Assembly (NCBI RefSeq): GCF_009913235.1
Contig: NZ_CP047897.1
Span: forward strand, 248,001 to 312,000
DNA: 64,000 nt
Direction of reading: 5' to 3'
Source: Nibribacter ruber
GTDB taxonomy: Bacteria; Bacteroidota; Bacteroidia; Cytophagales; Hymenobacteraceae
Below the pieces are notes generated by a model. That model had not been told where the DNA came from and ran no database searches. It saw only the letters and a program-made list of their open reading frames with translations. Positions within the stretch are counted from its first letter, which is position 1. Each line of letters begins with the position of its first letter. This document shows positions 15,630-23,152 of this stretch, piece by piece. A program made the translations under genes and the position numbers.

Positions 15630-15830
15630 AGTTGTGTTAGGTTATGGTTTCCGGAAACACTTGCTTCCATGCCTTTGAACGGAGTTGTATTCCGTAGGTT
15701 TCAAATAGAGGCTAGAGCTTGATGAATTAGGCCCCGATTTGTATTTTAAGAATATAGTTGGATTGAAATCTGTTTCTATCTTTTTTAGGTGGATGTAGGC
15801 GAGAGGCAAGGCCATGTAGAAAGCTATCTG

Positions 15831-15838
15831 TATATTTG
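15831..15838 (+). promoter_or_regulatory. Candidate -7 element of the polysaccharide gene run
   Basis: TATATTTG, 18 bp before the ATG of the DegT-family gene. No TTG lies at the usual -33 spacing. Confidence 0.45.
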
Positions 15839-15856
15839 TCTGCAATTTTTTAGAGC

Positions 15857-16987
15857 ATGAACCCACTCCAGATGGTAGACCTGAAAGGTCAGTACCAACG
15901 CCTCAAACCAGAGATTGACGCCGCCATGCAAGCCGTGGTAGAGAGCACCGCTTTCATCAACGGTCCGCAGGTGCAGTCGTTTGCTAATTCTTTAGCCGAT
16001 TACCTGAACGTACTGCACGTGGTGCCCTGCGCCAATGGCACAGATGCCCTGCAGATAGCGTTAATGGCTTTGGATTTACCCGCCGGAGAAGAGGTGATTG
16101 TACCCGCCTTCAATTATGTAGCCACCGCCGAGGTAATTGCATTGTTGGGCCTGAAGCCCGTTTTTGTGGACGTGCTCCCAGACTCCATGTGCCTTGACCC
16201 GGCCAAAGTGCGGGCCGCCATCACAGACAAGACCGTGGCCATTATGCCCGTGCATTTGTTTGGTCAGTGCGCGCCCATGGAAGAACTCATGGACTTGGCC
16301 ATTGCGCAGGAGCTGTACGTGATAGAAGACAACGCCCAGGCCATTGGCGCACAATACATAGACGCCGAAGGGGGGACTTCTTTTGCCGGCACCTTGGGCC
16401 ATATTGGTACCACGTCTTTCTTCCCTTCAAAAAACCTGGGCTGCATGGGAGACGGAGGCGCAATTTTCACCCAGGACGAGGAACTGGCCGCTGTCATTAA
16501 ACAAATTGCCAACCACGGCCAGCAGAAGAAATACCATTATTCTAGAGTGGGCGTGAACTCGCGCTTGGATACCTTACAGGCTGCTTTGCTGGAAGTTAAA
16601 TTACAGCATCTGAATGATTTCATTCTGCGCCGGCAGAAAGCCGCGGCTACCTATGACAGCTATTTCAATGAGGTAGAAGGTCTGTCCATTCCAAGCCGGG
16701 CGCCATACAGTTCGCATGTCTTTCATCAATATACCCTGCAGGTAATACCAGAGAAGCGCGACGCTTTGAAAGACTACTTGCAGCAAGCGGGCGTGCCCAG
16801 CATGATTTACTACCCCGCACCTTTGCATTTGCACGAAGCCTATGCATATCTAGGGTACAAGGAAGGAGATTTTCCAGTGTCTGAGCTACTGTGCAAGTGC
16901 GTGATTTCTTTGCCCATGCACACAGAATTAACCGAGTTGCAGCAAGCCTTCATCGCGGAGAAAGTGCTTAGGTTCTTTCAGCAGTAG
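15857..16987 (+). CDS. DegT/DnrJ/EryC1/StrS-family sugar aminotransferase
   Basis: 376 residues of the fold type I PLP family that transaminates nucleotide-linked keto-sugars. MVDLKGQYQRLKPEIDAAM, CANGTDALQIAL, VIVPAFNYVATAEVIALLG, VIEDNAQAIGA (Asp to PLP N) and SFFPSKNLGCMGDGGA, with the Schiff-base Lys, are textbook. Best pattern match is the WbpE/WlbC group (3-keto-sugar to 3-amino-sugar). The next gene, a Gfo/Idh/MocA oxidoreductase, would supply the 3-keto substrate as WbpB/WlbA does. The substrate assignment is inferred from that pairing. It heads a run of surface-polysaccharide genes. Confidence 0.9.
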   Translation: MNPLQMVDLKGQYQRLKPEIDAAMQAVVESTAFINGPQVQSFANSLADYLNVLHVVPCANGTDALQIALMALDLPAGEEVIVPAFNYVATAEVIALLGLKPVFVDVLPDSMCLDPAKVRAAITDKTVAIMPVHLFGQCAPMEELMDLAIAQELYVIEDNAQAIGAQYIDAEGGTSFAGTLGHIGTTSFFPSKNLGCMGDGGAIFTQDEELAAVIKQIANHGQQKKYHYSRVGVNSRLDTLQAALLEVKLQHLNDFILRRQKAAATYDSYFNEVEGLSIPSRAPYSSHVFHQYTLQVIPEKRDALKDYLQQAGVPSMIYYPAPLHLHEAYAYLGYKEGDFPVSELLCKCVISLPMHTELTELQQAFIAEKVLRFFQQ

Positions 16988-17036
16988 ATTCTTAAGGCTT
17001 ACTGAACAAGAGCCATTCGGCTGAAAAATGAAACGC

Positions 17037-17074
17037 CGTTTTTGGGCTATTTTCCCGGAAACAGGCCAAAAACG
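17037..17074. repeat. 38-bp palindromic repeat, copy 8
   Basis: CGTTTTTGGGCTATTTTCC / CGGAAACAGGCCAAAAACG, in the gap between two same-strand polysaccharide genes. It is open in the frame of the downstream gene, artificially extending that ORF upstream. Confidence 0.95.
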
Positions 17075-17090
17075 ATTGAACAGACAGTCC

Positions 17091-18128
17091 ATGTCAGACA
17101 AGATAAAATTTGCAGTGATAGGAGCGGGGCACATTGGCAAGCGCCATGCCACCATGGTGCAACGCCACCCCGAGGGTGAGTTGGTGGCCATGGTTGACAC
17201 AGACCCTGCGCGTGAATCAGAGGTAGACCCCTATGGCATTCCCTTCTTCCTGAGCATGGAGGACTTCCTGGTCCGTGGTCCCAAAGCCGATGTCATTTGC
17301 ATCTGCACGCCCAACGGTTTCCACGCCGACCAAGCTATGCTGGCCCTGGAGAGCGGCAGCCACGTGGTCTGCGAGAAGCCCATGGCCTTAAGCAAAGCCG
17401 ACTGTGAACGCATCATCTACAAATCATTACAGACGTCTAAGCTGGTGTTTTGTGTGATGCAGAACCGTTACAGTCCACCGTCGCTTTGGTTAAAAGAGAT
17501 GATTATGGAGAACCGCCTGGGCCAGATCTTCATGGTGCAGATTAATTGTTACTGGAACCGCGATGACCGCTACTACAAGCCCGGTACCTGGAAAGGTGAT
17601 CAGGCTTTGGACGGAGGTACCTTGTTCACGCAGTTCAGCCATTTTATTGACATCATGTACTGGCTGTTCGGGGATATCAAAAACATCTCCGGTAGATTCA
17701 TGGACTTCAATCACGCACAACTCACCGATTTTGAAGACAGCGGCCTGATTCAGTTTGAGTTCATGAATGGTGGGGCGGGAACACTCAATTATTCTACCGC
17801 CGTTTGGGACAACAATCTGGAAAGCAGCATGACCATCATTGGCGAGAAGGGCAGCATCAAAGTAGGCGGACAGTACATGAACGAGGTAGAGTATTGCCAC
17901 GTGCAAGACTACGTGATGCCCGAATTGCCACCTAGCAGCCCCGCCAACGACTACGGCCATTACAAAGGCAGCGCCGCTAACCACCACTTCATCTTCGAGA
18001 ACGTGATTGACACCCTCAAAGGCAAAACCTTCGCCACCACCAACGCCCTGGAAGGCCTAAAAGTGGTAGAGATCATTGAAAGAATCTATGCCTTACGAAG
18101 CCAGGGCCAAATAAAAATTAGAAGTTAA
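17091..18128 (+). CDS. Gfo/Idh/MocA-family NAD(P)-dependent sugar oxidoreductase
   Basis: 345 residues from MSDKIKFAVIGAGHIGKRH, where GAGHIG is the Rossmann dinucleotide loop. The frame is open 21 residues further upstream only because it reads through a palindromic repeat, so the later ATG is used. VVCEKPMALSKADC contains the EKP motif with the catalytic Lys. GGTLFTQFSHFIDIMYWLFG holds the conserved substrate-site His/Asp. Most like WbpB/WlbA-type enzymes that oxidise UDP-GlcNAcA at C3 for the partner DegT aminotransferase just upstream. Substrate is inferred from the pairing. The last codons lie in the left arm of an AT-rich inverted repeat. Confidence 0.88.
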   Translation: MSDKIKFAVIGAGHIGKRHATMVQRHPEGELVAMVDTDPARESEVDPYGIPFFLSMEDFLVRGPKADVICICTPNGFHADQAMLALESGSHVVCEKPMALSKADCERIIYKSLQTSKLVFCVMQNRYSPPSLWLKEMIMENRLGQIFMVQINCYWNRDDRYYKPGTWKGDQALDGGTLFTQFSHFIDIMYWLFGDIKNISGRFMDFNHAQLTDFEDSGLIQFEFMNGGAGTLNYSTAVWDNNLESSMTIIGEKGSIKVGGQYMNEVEYCHVQDYVMPELPPSSPANDYGHYKGSAANHHFIFENVIDTLKGKTFATTNALEGLKVVEIIERIYALRSQGQIKIRS

Positions 18129-18212
18129 AAATTAGAAATGTCCTTCAACTATTCCTGAGGCAATTTCTATACAGCACCATTTCTAATTTCTAATTCATAA
18201 TTTTTAATTTAA
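18112..18212. repeat. ATTAGAA-type inverted repeat element (second copy)
   Basis: Left arm ATAAAAATTAGAAGTTAAAA, continuing with ATTAGAAATG, and right arm CATTTCTAATTTCTAATTC, continuing with ATAATTTTTAATTT, are near reverse complements around a ~38-bp spacer. Unit and spacer length match the element at 12691-12772. The left arm encodes the last residues of the oxidoreductase (IKIRS). Confidence 0.85.
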
Positions 18213-18216
18213 AATC

Positions 18217-18903
18217 ATGTCCGTTTCCAATTTCTACGATGACTATACCGAGCAACAGTTCAAGAAGGGTATTCACATCCGTCACCGGACCATTTTGAAT
18301 AACCTGAAGAAGGCAGGCCTGAAATCCAATTCTAAGGTGTTGGAGATTGGCTGTGGCATTGGAACCGTTACTCACTTGCTGGCCAAGGCAACGCCTCAGG
18401 GGAAGGTATTAGCCGTTGACATCTCCCCAAAGAGCATTGACATGGCCCGCCGGTTCAATCAGGAATTCAATCACGCAGAGTTCGTGGTATCTGACATGAC
18501 CGACTTCGCTCGCCCCGAGAAGTTTGACTTTGTAGTCTTGCCTGATGTGATTGAGCATATTCCGCTAGACCAACACCCACATCTGTTTCAGGTGATTTCT
18601 CAACACTTGCACGCAGGCTCCACGGTGGCCATCAATATTCCGCATCCTTTGTATTTGACCTGGGTGCGCGAGCACCAGCCCGAGCTGTTGCAGGTAATTG
18701 ACCAACCCATCCACACAGATGAGTTGCTTAGAAATACTTATGCGGCAGGTTTGTATTTACACTCTCTGGAGAGCTATTCTTTGTTCTCTCAGGTAGAAGA
18801 CTATCAGTGGATTGTTTTGAAGCAGCGATTGGTGCCTTCTAAAGTAGAGCCTAAATCAAAAGTTGATTTAAAGTTGCAGGACCTTTCCTCTAAGTGGCTG
18901 TAA
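18217..18903 (+). CDS. Class I SAM-dependent methyltransferase
   Basis: 228 residues. The SAM-binding motif I is VLEIGCGIGTVTHLLA, motif II region VLAVDISPKSIDMARR with the acidic ribose-binding Asp, and the post-motif FDFVVLPDVIEHIPLDQHPHLF. This layout is typical of the Methyltransf_11/12/31 group that modifies small molecules, sugars or lipids. Given its place between a nucleotide-sugar oxidoreductase and a GT4, methylation of a surface glycan is a reasonable inference. The C-terminal tail (PKSKVDLKLQDLSSKWL) is basic. The GT4 gene follows after 17 bp. Confidence 0.88.
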   Translation: MSVSNFYDDYTEQQFKKGIHIRHRTILNNLKKAGLKSNSKVLEIGCGIGTVTHLLAKATPQGKVLAVDISPKSIDMARRFNQEFNHAEFVVSDMTDFARPEKFDFVVLPDVIEHIPLDQHPHLFQVISQHLHAGSTVAINIPHPLYLTWVREHQPELLQVIDQPIHTDELLRNTYAAGLYLHSLESYSLFSQVEDYQWIVLKQRLVPSKVEPKSKVDLKLQDLSSKWL

Positions 18904-18920
18904 GCGCCTAATTACCATCT

Positions 18921-19982
18921 ATGCCTGCCCGCCGACCGGTTCTGCTGTATTTTTATCCAGGCCTTTCCTCATTTGTGGTGAAAGATTTGCAGATCATGGA
19001 GAAGGCGTATGAAGTGCGGCACATCGGGTTTCTGCCGGCCAAGAAGTGGCAGACGCCGCTGGTTTGGCTCAAGCAGTTATTCTTCTTGCTATGGCATATC
19101 TGGACCGCCGAAAAACTAGTCTGCATGTTTGCGGGCTATCATTCCTGGTTTCCGGCTATTTTCGGGAAAATAGCCCAAAAACCGGTTTTGATTGTAGCCG
19201 GCGGCACCGACTGCGTTTCGTTTCCTAGCATTGGCTACGGTTGTTTCGCTAAACCCCTTCTAGGTAAATTCACCCGGTGGTCGTTCCAGTTAGCCAGTCA
19301 TATTGCACCCGTGCATGAGAAGCTGGTATGGCAGGACTATACTTATCAACCCAATGATTTTCCGCATCAAGGCTTCAGGTTTCACTGCCCCAATTTAAGC
19401 ACTCCTCATACGGTGGTGTACAATGGCTATGACGCGAGTTTCTGGACTCCAGATTCAGCGGTTACTCGTCAGCCTAATTCTTTTTTGACGGTCTGCGCGG
19501 GCTTGCACATGCGCTTTACCCAGCGATTGAAAGGAGTAGATTTACTATTAGAAGCCGCCCATCAAATGCCTGAAGCAACATTTACCATTGTAGGTGCTCC
19601 CGCTGGATTTACTTTTCAAGACCAACCTAACAATGTGAAGTTGCTTCCAAAGATGCCGTTGGCAGACTTGAGACAAGTATACAGCGCCCATGCTTTTTAC
19701 ATCCAACTTTCCATGTCTGAAGGCTTCCCCAATGCCTTAAGCGAAAGCATGCTGTGCGGGTGCGTGCCGGTAGTGAGCAATGTATCCTCCATGCCTGAGA
19801 TTGTGGGAGATTCTGGGTTTGTGCTGGAGAAAAGAGATAGTGGCTTATTGGTGAAGATGCTACAAAAAGCGGTTGATTCAGACACTTCCATTTTGGGAGA
19901 AATGGCAAGGCAAAAGATTGCCATTCAATACCCAGAAGTACGGCGCGAACAGGAAATGCTTCACCTGTTGCAAAAACTCTAA
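18921..19982 (+). CDS. Family 4 glycosyltransferase
   Basis: 353 residues, GT-B fold. The C-terminal donor-binding half shows the retaining GT4 marks: VCAGLHMRFTQRLKGVDLLLEAA, ATFTIVGAPAG, LPKMPLADLRQVYSAHAFYIQLSMSEGFPNALSESMLCGCVPVVS with the ExxxxxxxE signature (EGFPNALSE). VAGGTDCVSFP is the end of the N-terminal domain. At residues ~76-88 the coding DNA (19146-19183) is a copy-like version of the genome's 38-bp palindrome, reading WFPAIFGKIAQKP. That peptide also fits an ordinary GT4 helix (PAxxGKxxxKPVLIVAGG), so insertion is not proven. Acceptor and donor unknown. Confidence 0.88.
   Translation: MPARRPVLLYFYPGLSSFVVKDLQIMEKAYEVRHIGFLPAKKWQTPLVWLKQLFFLLWHIWTAEKLVCMFAGYHSWFPAIFGKIAQKPVLIVAGGTDCVSFPSIGYGCFAKPLLGKFTRWSFQLASHIAPVHEKLVWQDYTYQPNDFPHQGFRFHCPNLSTPHTVVYNGYDASFWTPDSAVTRQPNSFLTVCAGLHMRFTQRLKGVDLLLEAAHQMPEATFTIVGAPAGFTFQDQPNNVKLLPKMPLADLRQVYSAHAFYIQLSMSEGFPNALSESMLCGCVPVVSNVSSMPEIVGDSGFVLEKRDSGLLVKMLQKAVDSDTSILGEMARQKIAIQYPEVRREQEMLHLLQKL
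19146..19183. repeat. 38-bp palindrome-like sequence inside a glycosyltransferase gene, copy 9
   Basis: The 22-bp centre (GGCTATTTTCGGGAAAATAGCC) matches the palindrome core and the right flank CAAAAACC matches 7 of 8. The left flank TGGTTTCC matches only about half. It is in frame with the GT4 coding sequence. Confidence 0.55.
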
Positions 19983-19994
19983 ACAATTTTTTAC

Positions 19995-20111
19995 CTCGCT
20001 CGCGTCCCGCGAGTGTGCGTTGTTTGCGTCCTCTGGGCGCTTTCTTCAAAATAAGAATAATTTTAGCGGCGGGACGCCTTCAGTAGCTCACACTCGCGGG
20101 ACGCGAGCGAG
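19995..20111. repeat. 23-bp perfect inverted repeat between convergent genes
   Basis: CTCGCTCGCGTCCCGCGAGTGTG (19995-20017, first 20 nt CTCGCTCGCGTCCCGCGAGT) is exactly reversed at 20089-20111. The 71-bp spacer carries a further GCGGCGGGACGC motif. Each arm also contains an internal small palindrome (CTCGCG...CGCGAG). It is much more GC-rich than neighbouring gaps. No T-tract follows the stem, so it is not an ordinary terminator. Confidence 0.85.
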
Positions 20112-20119
20112 TATTGAAA

Positions 20120-21619
20120 TTACAACCACTTCCATTCCCTGAACCCAAAACGGACTAGGGTCTTCTGGATGCCGTTGTTCACTTCCGGAGAGATTTTCAG
20201 CAATACCAGAAGACCACCGTATACCGCTGTAATCAATACGGACCGCACCGCAATATCCAGAATCACATTCGGTAATTGCGGCAACATCCAGGATACGCCA
20301 AACGCCAAAAGAGAAATCACCACAATCAGCAAAGAATCCCAACCGAAGGGTTGCATCTTAAAGAAGCGCGCCACTAGAATCACCCTGAACAGGTTGTACA
20401 CCACAAACACCACCATAGACGCAAAGGCGGCTCCGCTGATGCCGTAATCCGGAATTAAAAGGTAATTAGTGTAGGCCACCAGCGCCATCATGAGCAGGTT
20501 AAAATACAGGTCGTAGCGGTACTTGTTGCTGGTGAGCAGAATCATGCCATTGATGCCCGTGGCCAGGTCAAACAGGCGGCTGAGGCCCATGAACAGAATC
20601 ACGTACTTGCCCTGGCTGAAGTCCTTGGGCATGATGGCAAAGATATTGTTCACGTTGCACCAAATGCCAAGAAACAACAAAAAGCCCACTACCATGTTCA
20701 CCCGCGTCATCTTGCGGTAAAGTACCTTCAGACCGGCCATGTTACCTGCTTTGAAATAATCGGCCACCTGCGGGTAAACTATCTTGTTTAAGCCACGGGA
20801 CGGCACCATGATGGCCGAAGTAATGAAATAGCCTGTGGTGTAATAGGCCACCCCATCCAAACCCAGGTAATGGGCAATCATGGCCTGGTCAATAAAGGTG
20901 ATGATAGAAGAGGAGACGTTGCCTAAAAACGAGAAGAGGCCGTATTGCACCACTTCGCGCATAGGCACCACCTGGAACATGTTTCGGTTGGGCCGCACGA
21001 AGAACTGCCGAAGCCACAGCAAATACACAATGCTCACAAACGTCACCGCCGAGTTGGCCCCGATGAACAGCACCAGAAACCACTGGAAATCCACCCAGCC
21101 CCAGGCGTAGCACACCACCGAGGCCAGCATCATGATCCGCTCAAGAAAATCCTTCAAAAACGACTGCACCACAGTCTTATACAAAGACCGCAGGTAGGCA
21201 TCTAACAGGATGAAAAGGAGCGTGAAAAAGCTGAGCGGAATGATGTAGTAATAATACTCCACGGCCAGCGGCGAGTTCTTTCCGAAGTAGTCCACCACCG
21301 CCGGCTTCAGCAACATAAACAGTACCGTCACTACCGCAAAACCCGCCAGTGGAATCAAGAGCATCAGGAACAGAAAGCCGTTGTGCTTCTTGTCTCTATC
21401 TCTGAAATAAGGAAAGTATTTCGCGCTGATGTTGGTAAAGCCCAAGGCCGCAAACTGCGCATAAATGGCCGCCACTGAAATGAGAAAACGCGTGAGGCCC
21501 AGTTCATCCGCATCGGGGATGAGGACCGGAAACAGCACCACCAGGTTTACATACCCAATAATCATCCCGGCATACGAGATGATGGTGTTCAGGAAACCCT
21601 GCTTACGGATAGTGTCCAT
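20120..21619 (-). CDS. Polysaccharide flippase (Wzx-like, MOP superfamily)
   Basis: 499 residues with ~14 hydrophobic segments and no large soluble domain. The N-terminal KQGFLNTIISYAGMIIGYVN and the mid-protein YGLFSFLGNVSSSIITFIDQAMIAHYLG are the characteristic stretches of the polysaccharide biosynthesis/PST family that flips lipid-linked saccharides across the inner membrane. GYFITSAIMVPSRGLNKIVYPQ and SGAAFASMVVFVVYNLFR also fit. It converges with the GT4/aminotransferase run, and with the deacetylase and second GT4 downstream in the window suggests a surface-glycan locus split across both strands. The exported glycan is unknown. Confidence 0.88.
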   Translation of the reverse strand: MDTIRKQGFLNTIISYAGMIIGYVNLVVLFPVLIPDADELGLTRFLISVAAIYAQFAALGFTNISAKYFPYFRDRDKKHNGFLFLMLLIPLAGFAVVTVLFMLLKPAVVDYFGKNSPLAVEYYYYIIPLSFFTLLFILLDAYLRSLYKTVVQSFLKDFLERIMMLASVVCYAWGWVDFQWFLVLFIGANSAVTFVSIVYLLWLRQFFVRPNRNMFQVVPMREVVQYGLFSFLGNVSSSIITFIDQAMIAHYLGLDGVAYYTTGYFITSAIMVPSRGLNKIVYPQVADYFKAGNMAGLKVLYRKMTRVNMVVGFLLFLGIWCNVNNIFAIMPKDFSQGKYVILFMGLSRLFDLATGINGMILLTSNKYRYDLYFNLLMMALVAYTNYLLIPDYGISGAAFASMVVFVVYNLFRVILVARFFKMQPFGWDSLLIVVISLLAFGVSWMLPQLPNVILDIAVRSVLITAVYGGLLVLLKISPEVNNGIQKTLVRFGFREWKWL

Positions 21620-21633
21620 GGACGGTTGGCGGT

Positions 21634-21671
21634 CGTTTTTAGGCTATTTTCTGGAAACTAGGCCAAAAACG
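21634..21671. repeat. 38-bp palindromic repeat, copy 10
   Basis: CGTTTTTAGGCTATTTTCT / GGAAACTAGGCCAAAAACG, 14 bp upstream of the flippase start codon. Confidence 0.92.
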
Positions 21672-21740
21672 ACCCAGAGAGAAGAAGCAAAAATAACAGC
21701 TTCTGCCGGGGCAATTGCTATGCCAGTGAAAATAGACTCA

Positions 21741-23075
21741 TTAAGATTTATCAATTGAGAATTTGGCTGAGATGGCTTCTTGCGCGGTCAGAAACTGTGT
21801 GCCTCTTTCTTGCACATACTGCGTAATTTCTCGGAACAGTTCCAAACCTTGAGGCAGCGCATACGGCGTGAAATTCTCATTGTGCCAAAGCAAGGTAAAC
21901 ACCCCATGAAATTTCTCTATCTCCTGGAGCATGGGCGTAATAGCGGGCATCACTTCCTCGGGCTTCAACTGTAGATAGTTGGAATGGTTTAAGGTGATGT
22001 CCATCAGGTTCAAGGGCAGTTCCCAAACGGAACTCATGCGTCGCTCTTTGAAATTAAACAGCCTGAACGGGTGGCAATAGCTGTTCCTGAACCCAAACCT
22101 TTCCGGAAAACCCAGACTGCTATCATACTGCAAACCAGTTTCCTCCATCACCTCCAAAGATTTAATCGGGTCAAACCGAAGGTAATGGAAACGGTTGCCC
22201 TTCACTTCCGCATGAATATTGTCCTGTTCCTTTTGCAACTGCTGAGTCTTACCGCCACTGCCATGGCTTCCGTGCAGGGCAATCTCATGGCCTCTGCTTG
22301 CCAAACGTTTTATCTCTCCTTGAATTATTGGTGTGCTAATGTCATAGTCTGCATTGGGATGACCTTGATACGGCGCCTTCTCCGGCAGGAAGAAGAAGGT
22401 GCCTTTTGCATTTAACGCTTGTAGTTCGTGTTCTACTTGGGGCAGGTTAAACCAAGCATCCTGGCCTTTCCTATGCTGGAGGTAGAGTTTTAAAAACAGC
22501 CCGATATTTCCTTTTTGCATGGCGGGTTTTCCAGCCACTTTCCAGGCGGTTTGGCAATAGTCAATGTCATGCGTAAGGCAAGTGGCAAAGGGTTTTCCGT
22601 CCCAGAGCTTGGCTTCTATTTTCTGACCATAGGCTGTTTCAAGAGATTCCTTCAGGACGTCAAAATAATAGTTGATCAGCGGCTTGGTGATGAACCGGTG
22701 CCGGGCTTGCAGGGAGGCTTTGAAAGGAAACCTCCCATATTGGTCGCGGTCTTTGCCGTAGTATTCCTGCCAGCCACTCAACAAGTAAAACGCCGAGGCG
22801 ATGACATCATACTGTACAATCACCTGGCCTTGCGCATTCTGGTTAAACCAGTGCTGATCGGTGGCTTCGTCAAAGAATAGGGGTAGGTTGGTGCCGCGCC
22901 ATTCCTTCCAAAACACTTGCACAGGCTGGGCCTGCTGGCGCTCAAAGAAAGTGCTGGTGGTAGGGGTAATCTGGATTCGGCTATGGCCATCTAGGCCGTA
23001 GCTAATCTCCAAATCTGCTGGCAGATGATACACTTGCCTGAAGTGGAAGAGGACGTAATCGAAAAGGATATTCAC
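21741..23075 (-). CDS. Polysaccharide deacetylase family protein
   Basis: 444 residues from a GTG start, no signal peptide. Residues ~1-150 form an N-terminal alpha/beta domain typical of Bacteroidota proteins in which a DUF7033-type region precedes the deacetylase. The NodB-like catalytic part includes FATCLTHDIDYCQ (the metal/catalytic Asp-Asp position appears as THDID), KGTFFFLPEKAPY, RGHEIALHGSHGSGG with the metal-binding HGSHG, and a late LLWHNENF. It should remove N- or O-acetyl groups from a carbohydrate. Its place between flippase and GT4 suggests a glycan-precursor substrate. Substrate unproven. Confidence 0.85.
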   Translation of the reverse strand: MNILFDYVLFHFRQVYHLPADLEISYGLDGHSRIQITPTTSTFFERQQAQPVQVFWKEWRGTNLPLFFDEATDQHWFNQNAQGQVIVQYDVIASAFYLLSGWQEYYGKDRDQYGRFPFKASLQARHRFITKPLINYYFDVLKESLETAYGQKIEAKLWDGKPFATCLTHDIDYCQTAWKVAGKPAMQKGNIGLFLKLYLQHRKGQDAWFNLPQVEHELQALNAKGTFFFLPEKAPYQGHPNADYDISTPIIQGEIKRLASRGHEIALHGSHGSGGKTQQLQKEQDNIHAEVKGNRFHYLRFDPIKSLEVMEETGLQYDSSLGFPERFGFRNSYCHPFRLFNFKERRMSSVWELPLNLMDITLNHSNYLQLKPEEVMPAITPMLQEIEKFHGVFTLLWHNENFTPYALPQGLELFREITQYVQERGTQFLTAQEAISAKFSIDKS

Positions 23076-23110
23076 GGGCAGAAAACGATACGCCTCTGGA
23101 TATTGGTATG

Positions 23111-23148
23111 CGTTTTCGGGCTATTTTCTGGAAAACAGCCCGAAAACG
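23111..23148. repeat. 38-bp palindromic repeat, copy 11, with compensatory changes
   Basis: CGTTTTCGGGCTATTTTCT / GGAAAACAGCCCGAAAACG. The T-to-C change in the left arm is matched by A-to-G in the right arm, keeping the pair. It ends 4 bp before the GT4 stop codon. Confidence 0.95.
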
Positions 23149-23152
23149 GCGC

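Noticed and set aside
17028-17090. Longer N-terminus of the Gfo/Idh/MocA oxidoreductase
   Set aside because: The extra residues are the translation of a palindromic repeat; the family begins at MSDKIKFAVIGAG.
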